From an uncultured Pelagibacteraceae bacterium (GTDB taxonomy: Bacteria; Pseudomonadota; Alphaproteobacteria; Pelagibacterales; Pelagibacteraceae): a stretch of DNA of 64,000 nucleotides. Location of the stretch: contig CACKOH010000003.1 in the NCBI GenBank assembly GCA_902601785.1, positions 29,337 through 93,336 on the forward strand, given 5' to 3'. Below are positions 22,606 through 30,868 of this stretch, piece after piece. The notes beneath the pieces were generated by a model. It was not told the origin of the DNA. It saw only the letters and a program-made list of their open reading frames with translations, and searched no databases. A program made the position numbers and the translations under genes. Each line of letters begins with the position of its first letter. The first letter of the stretch is position 1.

Positions 22606-23292
22606 TTAGTCTTTCTTATATTTTTCCCATAAATCTGGTCTTCGGACGCGTGTTATAGCCTCAGATTGAGATAAACGCCAGTCTTTAATTTTACTATGAT
22701 CACCTGATAATAGTACATCTGGTACTGATTTTTCTTCCCAAATTTGAGGTTTTGTATACTGCGGATACTCTAATAGACCATTTTCAAAAGTTTCTTCGAT
22801 CTTAGAATTATCATTCCCTAATACCCCTGGTAATAGCCTGAGTACACTATCAATAACAACATATGCAGCTGTTTCGCCTCCTGACAAAACATAATCTCCT
22901 ATACTTACTTCTTCTATATTTCTTGTAGATAATACTCTCTCGTCAACGCCTTCAAAATGACCACAAATAAGTGATAAGGATTTTGCAGTTGCCAATTTTT
23001 TCGCATAGCTTTGATCAAATTTTTTTCCTTTTGGAGACAAATATAAAATTTTTTCACCTTCAATTCTGTTTTGATCTAATGATTTAGCAAGGACATCTGC
23101 CTTTAGTAACATTCCTGATCCACCACCATAAGGTGTGTCATCTACAGTTTTATGTTTATCTTCAGCTGCATCTCTTATGTTAACAACCTTTAAATCCCAT
23201 AACTTTTTAGACATAGCTTTTCCATATAATCCTTTTGACAGAGGACCAGGAAAAACTTCTGGATAAAGTGTAAACACTTGAGCTTGCCACAT
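22606..23292 (-). CDS. trmD: tRNA (guanine-N1-)-methyltransferase
   Basis: A 228-residue SPOUT methyltransferase that makes m1G37 in tRNAs with G36 and so protects the reading frame. It has [17 protein letters not shown] at the start, [22 protein letters not shown], and the trefoil-knot SAM site [24 protein letters not shown], and [20 protein letters not shown]. It lies between rpsP and rplS as in most bacteria, but the usual rimM gene between rpsP and trmD is missing; only 14 bases separate them. Confidence 0.96.
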   Translation of the reverse strand: MWQAQVFTLYPEVFPGPLSKGLYGKAMSKKLWDLKVVNIRDAAEDKHKTVDDTPYGGGSGMLLKADVLAKSLDQNRIEGEKILYLSPKGKKFDQSYAKKLATAKSLSLICGHFEGVDERVLSTRNIEEVSIGDYVLSGGETAAYVVIDSVLRLLPGVLGNDNSKIEETFENGLLEYPQYTKPQIWEEKSVPDVLLSGDHSKIKDWRLSQSEAITRVRRPDLWEKYKKD

Positions 23293-23306
23293 AAATAATT
23301 TTTAAA

Positions 23307-23753
23307 CTATTTTTTTTCTGCCTTTGGAGCTTCTGCCTTTGGAACTTCTGCTGCTGGTGCTGCGTCTGCTTTAGGAGCTTCTGCCTTTGGAGCTTCTGCT
23401 GCTGGTGCTGCGTCTGCTTTAGGAGCTTCAGTTTTATCTCCCTCTTTTTTATTCCTTTCTTTTTTTGGAATAGCTTTATTAGGGTTATTACCGTTTACAG
23501 GCATTGGCATTAATTCATTTTCTCCCAATATTCTCGCAACTCTAGTCGTTGGTTTAGCTCCTTGACCGAGCCAATATTTAATTCTTTCAGCCTCAAGACC
23601 TACTCTTTCTTTTTTATCTTTGGGTAAAAGAGGATTAAAAAATCCAACCTTCTCAATAAATCTTCCATCTCTCGCAAAACGACTATCAGCTACAACGACT
23701 TTATATACCGGACGTTTTTTTGTTCCTCCTCTTGATAATCTTAGTTTTAACAT
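23307..23753 (-). CDS. rpsP: Ribosomal protein S16 with a repetitive Lys/Ala/Pro/Glu tail
   Basis: The first 80 or so residues are a typical bS16 ([42 protein letters not shown], here split by position only; [20 protein letters not shown]). The remaining 65 residues are a basic then Ala/Pro/Glu-rich tail made of a 16-residue repeat (units like [16 protein letters not shown]). S16 is usually 80-100 residues, though tails occur in some Alphaproteobacteria. The tail is encoded by two nearly identical 48-base direct repeats. It is read 14 bases after ffh and 14 bases before trmD. Confidence 0.94.
   Translation of the reverse strand: MLKLRLSRGGTKKRPVYKVVVADSRFARDGRFIEKVGFFNPLLPKDKKERVGLEAERIKYWLGQGAKPTTRVARILGENELMPMPVNGNNPNKAIPKKERNKKEGDKTEAPKADAAPAAEAPKAEAPKADAAPAAEVPKAEAPKAEKK
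23329..23424 (-). repeat. Two tandem 48-base repeats inside rpsP
   Basis: Copies at 23329-23376 and 23377-23424 differ at one base, which makes a Val/Ala difference in the protein. They encode two copies of a 16-residue Ala/Pro/Glu/Lys unit in the S16 tail. Because the unit length is a multiple of three, gain or loss of copies keeps the frame, so the tail length probably varies between strains. Confidence 0.9.
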
Positions 23754-23767
23754 ATCTTCTCCTTTTA

Positions 23768-25126
23768 TTATTTTAATTGGTTAAATAGCTCTGGTGGTAT
23801 TCCTTTATCAGACATACCCTTGATATTTCCTTTGGACATCTTTTTCATCATTTCAGACATCATTTTAAATTGTTTTAACAATTTATTGATAGTGGCTGGA
23901 TTGGTACCAGAGCCATTAGCAATTCTTTTTTTTCTAGAACCATCAATTATTTTTGGGTTCTCTCTCTCTTTTTTTGTCATAGACAAAATAATAGCTTCAT
24001 TTATAGTAATAACACTTTCATCAATTCCAGCTGAGTCCATTTGAGATTTAATTTTTGAGACTCCTGGCATAAATGACATTATTCCTTCAATGCCACCCAT
24101 TTTTTTCATTTGTCTTAGTTGAGCCAAATAATCTTGCATTGAAAACTGACCTTTTTTTAAATTTTCTTCAGCTTTTTTAATATTTTCTTCGCCAAGATCT
24201 TGAGCAGCTTTTTCAACAAGAGAAACTATGTCTCCCATTCCAAGAATTCTGTTAGCTATTCTGTCAGGGTGAAATACTTCAAGATTGTCAATTTTTTCCC
24301 CAATTCCTAAAAATTTAATAGGAACATTTGAAACATATTTCATACTGACCGCAGCACCTCCTCTAGCATCACCATCGGCTCTAGTTAAAATAATTCCTGA
24401 TAAATTAACTGTATTTTTAAATTCCTTTGCAACTGATGCTGCAACTTGACCTGTTAAAGAGTCTGCTACTAGGAATGTTTCTGTTGGATTAATTACATCT
24501 TCAATTTGTTTAATCTCACTCATCATCTGTAAGTCAATTTGAGTTCTTCCAGCAGTATCAAAAAGAATTATTTCAGCACCATTCAAATTAGCAGCACCAA
24601 TTGCTCTTCTACAAATATCTGCTGGTTGCTGCCCTTCAACAATTGGTAGGGTTAAAATATTATTCTGTTCCCCTAAAGATCTAAGTTGCTCTTGAGCTGC
24701 TGGTCTATAAATATCTAAACTCACCATCATTACTTTTTTCTTTTTGTTACTCTCTAAATATTTGGCAAGTTTTGCAGTTGTTGTTGTTTTACCTGAACCT
24801 TGAAGTCCTACCAACATCATTGGGACAGGTGGTACCGCATTAAGATTTATATCACTATTAGCCTCTCCCAACAAACTTACAAGTTCGTCGTAGACAATTT
24901 TGACAACCATATCCCCTGGTGAAGTTGATCTAATAATCTCTTGGCCTAGAGCTTTTGGCTTAACTTTTTCAATAAAATCTTTAGCAACCTCTAAAGACAC
25001 ATCAGCCTCTAAAAGAGCTTGCCTAATTCCTCTTAAACCTTCATCAACTTGAGCTTCATCAAGTGAAGGTGATTTTTTTAAAGAAGAAAAGATTTCTTCA
25101 AATTTATTTGTTAAATTTTCAAACAT
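23768..25126 (-). CDS. ffh: Signal recognition particle GTPase
   Basis: About 452 residues. The N-domain is followed by the GTPase domain with G1 [28 protein letters not shown], the DTAGR motif, [14 protein letters not shown], and [18 protein letters not shown]. The C-terminal M-domain is Met-rich ([29 protein letters not shown]). It binds 4.5S RNA and signal sequences and docks with FtsY, encoded on the other strand 1 kb away. I chose the ATG at 25126 ([13 protein letters not shown]), the normal Ffh start. An upstream GTG at 25150 would place eight odd residues in a predicted RNA hairpin. Confidence 0.96.
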   Translation of the reverse strand: MFENLTNKFEEIFSSLKKSPSLDEAQVDEGLRGIRQALLEADVSLEVAKDFIEKVKPKALGQEIIRSTSPGDMVVKIVYDELVSLLGEANSDINLNAVPPVPMMLVGLQGSGKTTTTAKLAKYLESNKKKKVMMVSLDIYRPAAQEQLRSLGEQNNILTLPIVEGQQPADICRRAIGAANLNGAEIILFDTAGRTQIDLQMMSEIKQIEDVINPTETFLVADSLTGQVAASVAKEFKNTVNLSGIILTRADGDARGGAAVSMKYVSNVPIKFLGIGEKIDNLEVFHPDRIANRILGMGDIVSLVEKAAQDLGEENIKKAEENLKKGQFSMQDYLAQLRQMKKMGGIEGIMSFMPGVSKIKSQMDSAGIDESVITINEAIILSMTKKERENPKIIDGSRKKRIANGSGTNPATINKLLKQFKMMSEMMKKMSKGNIKGMSDKGIPPELFNQLK

Positions 25127-25230
25127 ATTTTTACACAGCAGTAATCGCACTAGTGGGCGAAGCCTCGCTGACTAGTGTCGATCTCCTTGTTTCCAAAGAC
25201 ACCGCAAAGTTAATGTTTTTGCGGAAACGC
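25127..25230 (-). ncRNA. Likely structured leader or small RNA upstream of ffh
   Basis: The gap between divergent ffh and dapF has two strong stem-loops that are more GC-rich than their surroundings. One pairs CACTAGT (25148-25154) with ACTAGTG (25171-25177), closing an inner GCGA/TCGC stem around a four-base loop. The other pairs CCGCAAA (25202-25208) with TTTGCGG (25218-25224). On the minus strand GTTT/AAAC can extend the second stem. From memory, comparative work in Pelagibacter described a conserved RNA motif near ffh (Rfam 'ffh'); I cannot check the match. The SRP RNA consensus (GGAAGG..AGCAGCC) is not present, so it is not 4.5S RNA. Strand and exact ends are inferred. Confidence 0.5.
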
Positions 25231-25244
25231 CAACAACCTATAAT
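25217..25244 (+). promoter_or_regulatory. Candidate sigma-70 promoter for dapF-ftsY
   Basis: A perfect TATAAT lies at 25239-25244, 41 bases before the dapF ATG. A weak -35 (TTTTGC, 25217-25222) lies 16 bases upstream and overlaps one arm of the second hairpin of the ffh leader. Transcription would start near 25251 and give a leader of about 34 bases. The -10 match is strong and the -35 match poor. Confidence 0.55.
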
Positions 25245-25284
25245 AGAGGTTCAAAAAGTCAATAAATAAGTTAAATATCTATAT

Positions 25285-26109
25285 ATGGATATCAAAGCGT
25301 TTAAAATGGATGGTTTGGGTAATGATTTTGTCATTATAGATAATAGGCATAAAATTACTGATTTAAGCAAAGAGCAAATTATTAAAATTTGCGATAGAGA
25401 ATTTATAGGTTGTGATCAATTAATATTAATAACTAAAAATGATAGTTCTGATGCATCTCTAGAATTTTATAATTCTGATGGTGGAACTTCTGGAGCATGT
25501 GGAAATGGAACAAGGTGTGTTGCAGATTTGTTATCTAAAGAAAATAATAAATCATTAGTTACTTTAACTACACAATCTGGTGATTTAAAATCTGAGATAT
25601 TAGGAAAAAAACTAGTCTCTACAGAAATTGGGAAAGGTAGAACAGAGTGGAATGAGATTCCACTTTCTGAAGAATTGGACACCAATAACCTTAATATAAA
25701 AATAACTGATCTAAATAATAATAATCATACTGGTGGTACAGCAGTAAATGTTGGTAACCCTCATATCATTTTTTTTGTTGAGAATAATGAAAATTTTGAA
25801 ATAAAAAAAATTGGACCACAAATTGAACACCATCCCTTGTTTCCAGAAAAATGTAATGTCACTTTAGCAACAGTTGTTAATAAAGAACTAATTAAAGTTA
25901 AAGTGTGGGAAAGAGGAGCAGGTCTTACTAAGGCTTGTGGTACGGCAGCTTGTGCTACTGCTTTTGCTGCATTGAGAAATGGACTTTCAGGTAATAAAGT
26001 AGATATCGAGTTTTCTACTGGCAAGTTATCAATATTTATTGATGAAAATAACAGTATTCACATGAAAGGACCCGTGTCTGATATTAAAGAAATTAATATA
26101 AAAATTTAA
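25285..26109 (+). CDS. dapF: Diaminopimelate epimerase
   Basis: A 274-residue enzyme that interconverts LL- and meso-diaminopimelate for peptidoglycan and lysine. Both catalytic cysteines are present: Cys72 in DGGTSGACGNGTRC and Cys218 in GLTKACGTAACA. The N-terminal KMDGLGNDFVIID and GNPHIIFFVE are also family blocks. It is first in a short plus-strand pair and overlaps the ftsY start by one base (TAATG). In many Alphaproteobacteria a tRNA methylthiotransferase gene sits between these two; it is absent here. Confidence 0.97.
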   Translation: MDIKAFKMDGLGNDFVIIDNRHKITDLSKEQIIKICDREFIGCDQLILITKNDSSDASLEFYNSDGGTSGACGNGTRCVADLLSKENNKSLVTLTTQSGDLKSEILGKKLVSTEIGKGRTEWNEIPLSEELDTNNLNIKITDLNNNNHTGGTAVNVGNPHIIFFVENNENFEIKKIGPQIEHHPLFPEKCNVTLATVVNKELIKVKVWERGAGLTKACGTAACATAFAALRNGLSGNKVDIEFSTGKLSIFIDENNSIHMKGPVSDIKEINIKI

Positions 26110-27026
26110 TGGGAATTTTTGATAAATTTAAATCTGGTTTTAAGAAAAGTGCGTCAGCATTTAGTTCAGGGTTAAAAAATATTGTCATTAAAAAAGAAAT
26201 AGATGACAAAACATTAGATAAAATTGAAGATTATTTGATTCAATCAGATGTTGGGATTGCTGCTGCATCAGAAATTAGAGAAATTGTTTCCCAAACTAAA
26301 ATTGATCCAAACAAAGATACAGCAGATGAGATAAATACTATTTTAAAAAATTATATAATTGAATTAATGAAACCTTTGGAAAATTTTAAATTTTTTAAAA
26401 AAAAACAAAAACTTAACGCAATACTTATTTCTGGTGTCAATGGAGTTGGCAAAACAACCACCATAGGAAAAATTAGCAAAATATTTAAAGGTAATGGAAA
26501 CAAAGTAATGCTTGCTGCATCAGATACATTTAGAGCAGCAGCAATTGAACAATTAGAAAACTGGTCAAAAAAGGTAGATGTTTCAATTACTAAATCATCA
26601 CAAGGAGCTGATCCAGCTTCAGTGGCATATAAAGCAATAGAAGAGGCGGTAAATAATCAATTCGATCAAGTTTTGATAGACACTGCTGGAAGATTACAAA
26701 ACAAAAAAAATTTAATGGAGGAATACAAAAAAATTGCGAACGTAACAAAAAAAATAGACTCTGAAGCTCCTCACGATGTAATTTTAGTTTTAGACGCTAC
26801 CTCTGGACAAAATGTGATTAATCAAGTTGAAGAATTTAATAAAATTATTCCTATTACAGGGCTAATAATGACAAAATTAGATGGAACCGCGAAAGGTGGC
26901 ATTCTTTTAGCAGTTGCTAAAAAATATAAGCTACCAATTATTGCTCTTGGTTTAGGAGAAAAAGAAGATGATTTACAGATTTTTGAGGCAGAAAAGTTTG
27001 CAGAAGCTTTTACACAAATTAATTAA
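26109..27026 (+). CDS. ftsY: Signal recognition particle receptor FtsY
   Basis: A 305-residue SRP-family GTPase. It is short because the acidic A-domain found in E. coli is almost absent and the NG domain begins nearly at once (FDKFKSGFKKSASAF). GTPase motifs are ISGVNGVGKTTTIGKI, SDTFRAAAIEQL, the DTAGR box in LIDTAGRLQNK, and MTKLDGTAKGGI. The amphipathic N-terminal helix probably binds the membrane. It receives ribosome-SRP complexes formed by Ffh. Its last 8 bases overlap the end of the convergent gene on the other strand. Confidence 0.96.
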   Translation: MGIFDKFKSGFKKSASAFSSGLKNIVIKKEIDDKTLDKIEDYLIQSDVGIAAASEIREIVSQTKIDPNKDTADEINTILKNYIIELMKPLENFKFFKKKQKLNAILISGVNGVGKTTTIGKISKIFKGNGNKVMLAASDTFRAAAIEQLENWSKKVDVSITKSSQGADPASVAYKAIEEAVNNQFDQVLIDTAGRLQNKKNLMEEYKKIANVTKKIDSEAPHDVILVLDATSGQNVINQVEEFNKIIPITGLIMTKLDGTAKGGILLAVAKKYKLPIIALGLGEKEDDLQIFEAEKFAEAFTQIN

Positions 27027-27582
27027 TTAAAGTGCTTGAGATTAAAGGTTTGTAAAAACTACATTTATAATTATCCTTAAAATCATAATGATCACAGCCT
27101 TTTGCAATTGAAGAAATAATAAAATCAAATTTTCCATTAACCGGATAAATTTCCAATTTCTTTTCTGCAATATCAAATTTAAAGTTTGCTCTTAAACTTT
27201 TAACAGCACTAATCATAACAAGTGTTTTATTATCTTTTAATAAATAATAAGCAAAATCATCTGGAAAAACTGGAAAATCATATTCTTGTAAAAAATATTT
27301 AGCTTTTCTTGGAAACCATTCGTGAGATATCAAAGGTAAAGAACTTTTAGTTTTATAATTATAAATATAAAGATCTTTAGGATAATCATTTATATAATTA
27401 CTATCTTCTCCTTTCGCCAAAATAGCCTTTTCACGTGTTTTAAAATATAATGCAAATTTTTCATTGTGAGAATTCATATGATCAATATGAAATAAATTAT
27501 CAACTGAAGATAAATTTTCATTAGCAGAACTAAAGGTTTCAAATGAAAATAATATAAAAATAAATAAATATAATTTTTTCAT
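27019..27582 (-). CDS. Exported protein of unknown function
   Basis: I do not recognise this 187-residue protein. It has a clear signal peptide (about residues 1-20, ending near FSSA|NE). The mature part is rich in Lys, Tyr, Phe and Asp and has two cysteines near the C-terminus (KGCDHYDF and YKCSFY) that could form a disulfide. No lipobox is seen, so it is probably periplasmic or outer membrane associated. It converges on ftsY with an 8-base overlap and is separated by 49 bases from the hydrolase gene upstream. Confidence 0.7.
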   Translation of the reverse strand: MKKLYLFIFILFSFETFSSANENLSSVDNLFHIDHMNSHNEKFALYFKTREKAILAKGEDSNYINDYPKDLYIYNYKTKSSLPLISHEWFPRKAKYFLQEYDFPVFPDDFAYYLLKDNKTLVMISAVKSLRANFKFDIAEKKLEIYPVNGKFDFIISSIAKGCDHYDFKDNYKCSFYKPLISSTLIN

Positions 27583-27631
27583 CCTTAATTATTAAAAAAA
27601 AAGTTTGAATTATATTTGTTTAGAATGTGGC

Positions 27632-28450
27632 TTAATTTAATCTTTTTAAAAAGTTATTTAGCTCAGAAACTAGCTTAGAATTGTACTCCATCATATGGTC
27701 ATCATATTCTGTAAAATATGAATATTTTGGATTATTTGCTAAATCAAATATTTTTTTCCCCATCCAGAAAGGAACTATTTGATCAGCTTCACCATGCATG
27801 ACCAAAACAGGAATTTTAATATTTTTAATTTTTTCTTTGTTTTTGTATTTATCTTTTAAAAGAAGTCCAACAGGTATGTAGGGATAAAAATTTTTTGCAG
27901 CTTCCGCCATGGAGGTAAAAGGTGTCTCCAAAATTAATCCAGCGAAATTTTTATTTTGAGCTATCTCTGTTGCTATCCCTGTGCCAAGCGATTCACCATA
28001 AATAATTATATCTTTTTCAACTACACCTTTTTTTTTAAGCCAATCAATTGCACTATTTCCATCAATATAAAGGTTATTTTCTGTGGGTTTTCCCTCATTG
28101 CCACTAAAACCCCTCCAAGCTATGATTAAAAAATTTACATCTAAATCTTTAAAATGATTTAATTTGTATATTCTATTTTCTAGTTTTCCTGCATTTCCAT
28201 GAAAGTAAAGTATAGTTTTATAATTATCTAAACTCTTGTTATGAAACCAGCCCACAAGATTAATGTTATCACTTGTTTTGATATTAACCTTTTCTATTTC
28301 TACTTCTAGCTTATCCCCAAAATAGTTATTTTCATCTGGATGATACATAAGATTTCGCTGAAAAATAAAAAGTAAAATTAATATTGAAAGATAAATAGTT
28401 ATAATCCCAATTATAATTTCCAAGAAAAGATTCCTACGTTTTAGTCTCAT
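27632..28450 (-). CDS. Membrane-anchored alpha/beta hydrolase (BEM46/ABHD13-like)
   Basis: A 272-residue protein with one N-terminal transmembrane helix (about residues 9-30) and an alpha/beta hydrolase domain. It has the segment FQRNLMYHPDE typical of the BEM46/ABHD13 group, the oxyanion block LYFHGNAGK, the nucleophile elbow GESLGTG, the acid in HGEADQIVPF, and a terminal histidine in YDDHMMEY. It is probably a serine hydrolase facing the periplasm. The substrate is unknown. The start overlaps the end of the DMT gene by 17 bases. Confidence 0.85.
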   Translation of the reverse strand: MRLKRRNLFLEIIIGIITIYLSILILLFIFQRNLMYHPDENNYFGDKLEVEIEKVNIKTSDNINLVGWFHNKSLDNYKTILYFHGNAGKLENRIYKLNHFKDLDVNFLIIAWRGFSGNEGKPTENNLYIDGNSAIDWLKKKGVVEKDIIIYGESLGTGIATEIAQNKNFAGLILETPFTSMAEAAKNFYPYIPVGLLLKDKYKNKEKIKNIKIPVLVMHGEADQIVPFWMGKKIFDLANNPKYSYFTEYDDHMMEYNSKLVSELNNFLKRLN

Positions 28451-29339
28451 AATTTTTTTTAGCTAGATAAACGCCCAAGAATACCAGAGCTGTACCTACA
28501 TAATGAAACGTTTCAAGTTTTTCATCAAATAAAAAATATCCATAAATTGCCCCGTAAATTGTAAAAACGTAAAGAGTAAAACCAGTTAAAGATGCTCCTA
28601 GGTTTTTTTGAGCTTGAGTGTATAAAGTAAATGCAATTATCCCTGGGGATATAGCTGCAAATAATACCCACATATAAAATTCTTCATTAAAAACGGTCCT
28701 TACCACTAAAAATTCTTCAACCATATAAAAAGGTAATAAACTAAGTGCGCCAAAAAAAGAAACTAAAGTAAATCTTTGAAAAATTGATAATTCAGATTTC
28801 CAATAGAAAAGATAGATTGAATATAATGCCCAACCTACTGCTGCTGCAAGCATCCATAGATCACCGATTGTAAACTTTAAATTTATTAACAAGTTTAAAT
28901 CACCTTTTATGATAATTGCAAAAACACCAATTAAACAAGAAATTAATCCAATTATTTTTAAAAAATTTATTTTTTCTTTAAAAAATATTGCTGAAATCAT
29001 AATTATAAAAATTGGTGATGAAGTATAAATAATAGCCATATTAGTAACAGTTGTTGTTGCTCCAGCTAAAAATGGAAAAGCACCACATACGCCACATCCC
29101 ATAGCGCCTAAAAAAAATAATTTTTTGTATTCTTTTTTGATTATAGAATAATTTTTTTTAAGTGATAAATATGTAAAAGGTAAAAGAATTATAAAAACAA
29201 ACGTCCATCTCCAAAACGCTAAAGAAATAGGAGGAACAAATTCAATACCACCTCTTGCAACTATTAGATTAGAAGACATAAATATTGGTTGAATAAAAAG
29301 TAATGAAAATGCTAAAAAATTTGTTTTTTGTTTAGACAA
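28434..29339 (-). CDS. DMT-superfamily EamA transporter
   Basis: A 301-residue integral membrane protein with about ten transmembrane segments in two similar halves, each an EamA domain (first half with IVARGGIEFVPPISLAFWRW, second with YTQAQKNLGASLTGFTLYVFTIYGAIYGY, given here by key residues). The C-terminal block GTALVFLGVYLA is typical. Such proteins usually export amino acids or metabolites, but the substrate cannot be predicted. It follows the 58-residue membrane protein by 16 bases and belongs to the same minus-strand run as the TRAP and amidase genes. Confidence 0.88.
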   Translation of the reverse strand: MSKQKTNFLAFSLLFIQPIFMSSNLIVARGGIEFVPPISLAFWRWTFVFIILLPFTYLSLKKNYSIIKKEYKKLFFLGAMGCGVCGAFPFLAGATTTVTNMAIIYTSSPIFIIMISAIFFKEKINFLKIIGLISCLIGVFAIIIKGDLNLLINLKFTIGDLWMLAAAVGWALYSIYLFYWKSELSIFQRFTLVSFFGALSLLPFYMVEEFLVVRTVFNEEFYMWVLFAAISPGIIAFTLYTQAQKNLGASLTGFTLYVFTIYGAIYGYFLFDEKLETFHYVGTALVFLGVYLAKKNYETKT

Positions 29340-29355
29340 TTTAATACTTAAAAAA

Positions 29356-29532
29356 TTATTTCTTGTCGAAAAAGGCTTCGTAGACCATCATAAAAATTGC
29401 TATGGCCATTAAGATATAAACAGGGAGTACGTCAAAAAAACCAATCATTGTTGATCTTGTTAATGTAGTTGCAAGACCTATTAGAAATGCTGCTGCCAGC
29501 AATGTTCCAAGAAATGTTGTAAATTTATTCAT
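29356..29532 (-). CDS. Small two-helix membrane protein
   Basis: A 58-residue protein with two hydrophobic helices (about residues 5-22 and 29-50) joined by a short loop with TRSTMIGFF, and a charged end (EAFFDKK). I chose the ATG at 29532, one base after the amidase stop; a TTG further upstream would overlap the amidase. I know no function. Its tight position between the amidase and EamA genes suggests co-transcription. Confidence 0.6.
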   Translation of the reverse strand: MNKFTTFLGTLLAAAFLIGLATTLTRSTMIGFFDVLPVYILMAIAIFMMVYEAFFDKK

Positions 29533-29533
29533 T

Positions 29534-30862
29534 TTATTTATTACATTCCTTTTCAAGCCAATTAGCAATACCTAAAAATCTATGATCATCAAATCTTGCA
29601 CCTATTAACTGAACTCCTAAAGGTAAATTGCCTTCTCCTTGAAGAACAGGAAGAGAAATACATGGTGTTCCCAAATACGACCAGACTTTGTTAAATTCAG
29701 CAGTTCCAGTACTTTTTAATCCTTTGGGGGCAACACCTGGACTTGATGGCGATAACACTCCATGATAATCCTCAAAAACTTCCTGATATGACTCATAACT
29801 TCTTTTCATAAAATCAATTGCTTCAGCATATTCTTTTGCAGAATGTTTATTACCTTTTGCAATCGCATCTTGCATATATTTAGATAATTTTTTTTTATAC
29901 TTTTTGTAATAAAGAGCAAAATTGTTTGCTAAATCCGTCTCATGAATTATCTGATGATACTTGTGAATATCTTTGAAATAAGAAGGCGTATCAAACAATT
30001 CAATATTATTTTTGAACGATTTTATAAAATATTCAAATGCTTCCCTCGATTTTTTTTCAATAATTTTCCAATGTTCAGTTTTATAAAAAATAAATTTTGG
30101 TTCAAATAAAGGCCCTTTTTTTACTTCATCCAACATGTTTTCCGTTGAATAGTGTACGGTTGCGCTATCGTAGTTATCTTTCTTAATTAAAACTTTCGCA
30201 AGAAGTGCTACATCTTCAACTGATCTTCCAAATACACCTATATGATCTAATTTTTCAGATGTTTTAAGAACACCGTTTCTGGAAATTAATCCATAAGTAG
30301 GTTTGTATCCAACTACACCACAATATGAGGCGGGTCTAATAACAGATCCACCAGTTTGAGAACCAATAGATAATGGAGCCATAAAAGAGGCTACTGAGGC
30401 TGCAGATCCACTGGATGATCCTCCTGGTGTTCTTGTATAGTCATGAGGATTTGTAGTTTTAGATGGCCCAAGATAAGCTAGCTCAGATGTTGCTGTTTTG
30501 CCCATTACTATTGCCCCTGCAGAAAGTAATAGATCAACTATTTCAGCATTCTGTGAATAAGATTTTCCTTTTCTAATTACAGTCCCACACTCAGTTGGCA
30601 TATCAAGAGTGCCTATAATATCTTTTACAGCTACTGGAATTCCATGAAGTGGTCCTGTTGGTTTTCCAGATCTTCTATGCTCATCTGCTTCAGCAGCTTT
30701 TTCTAGTAAAAGTTTTTTATTAAAATGTACCCAAGCCTTAACGTCTTTTTCAAATTCATTTACTCTCTCTATATATTTCTTACAAATTTCAACTGATGTT
30801 AATTGAGAGTCTTTTATATTCGAAACAAGTTCCTCAACTTTTAACGAAAGGATGTCTGTCAT
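29534..30862 (-). CDS. Amidase-signature hydrolase
   Basis: A 442-residue amidase-signature enzyme. The Ser-cisSer-Lys triad is visible: Lys80 in GIPVAVKDIIG, the Gly/Ser-rich signature PGGSSSGSAASVA (from about residue 146), and the nucleophile serine in SQTGGSVIRPA. These enzymes hydrolyse C-N bonds of amides. It lies 6 bases after the TRAP permease gene dctM, so it may act on the imported substrate or a product of it. It is not clearly GatA, because no gatB or gatC is nearby and the C-terminus differs. Confidence 0.9.
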   Translation of the reverse strand: MTDILSLKVEELVSNIKDSQLTSVEICKKYIERVNEFEKDVKAWVHFNKKLLLEKAAEADEHRRSGKPTGPLHGIPVAVKDIIGTLDMPTECGTVIRKGKSYSQNAEIVDLLLSAGAIVMGKTATSELAYLGPSKTTNPHDYTRTPGGSSSGSAASVASFMAPLSIGSQTGGSVIRPASYCGVVGYKPTYGLISRNGVLKTSEKLDHIGVFGRSVEDVALLAKVLIKKDNYDSATVHYSTENMLDEVKKGPLFEPKFIFYKTEHWKIIEKKSREAFEYFIKSFKNNIELFDTPSYFKDIHKYHQIIHETDLANNFALYYKKYKKKLSKYMQDAIAKGNKHSAKEYAEAIDFMKRSYESYQEVFEDYHGVLSPSSPGVAPKGLKSTGTAEFNKVWSYLGTPCISLPVLQGEGNLPLGVQLIGARFDDHRFLGIANWLEKECNK

Positions 30863-30868
30863 TTTATT

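Noticed and set aside
25141..25284. 4.5S SRP RNA or a tRNA next to ffh
   Set aside because: The SRP domain IV consensus (GGAAGG..AGCAGCC) is absent on both strands, and no tRNA T-arm (GGTTCGAATCC type) or acceptor stem pairing fits. The hairpins are better kept as an unassigned structured RNA.
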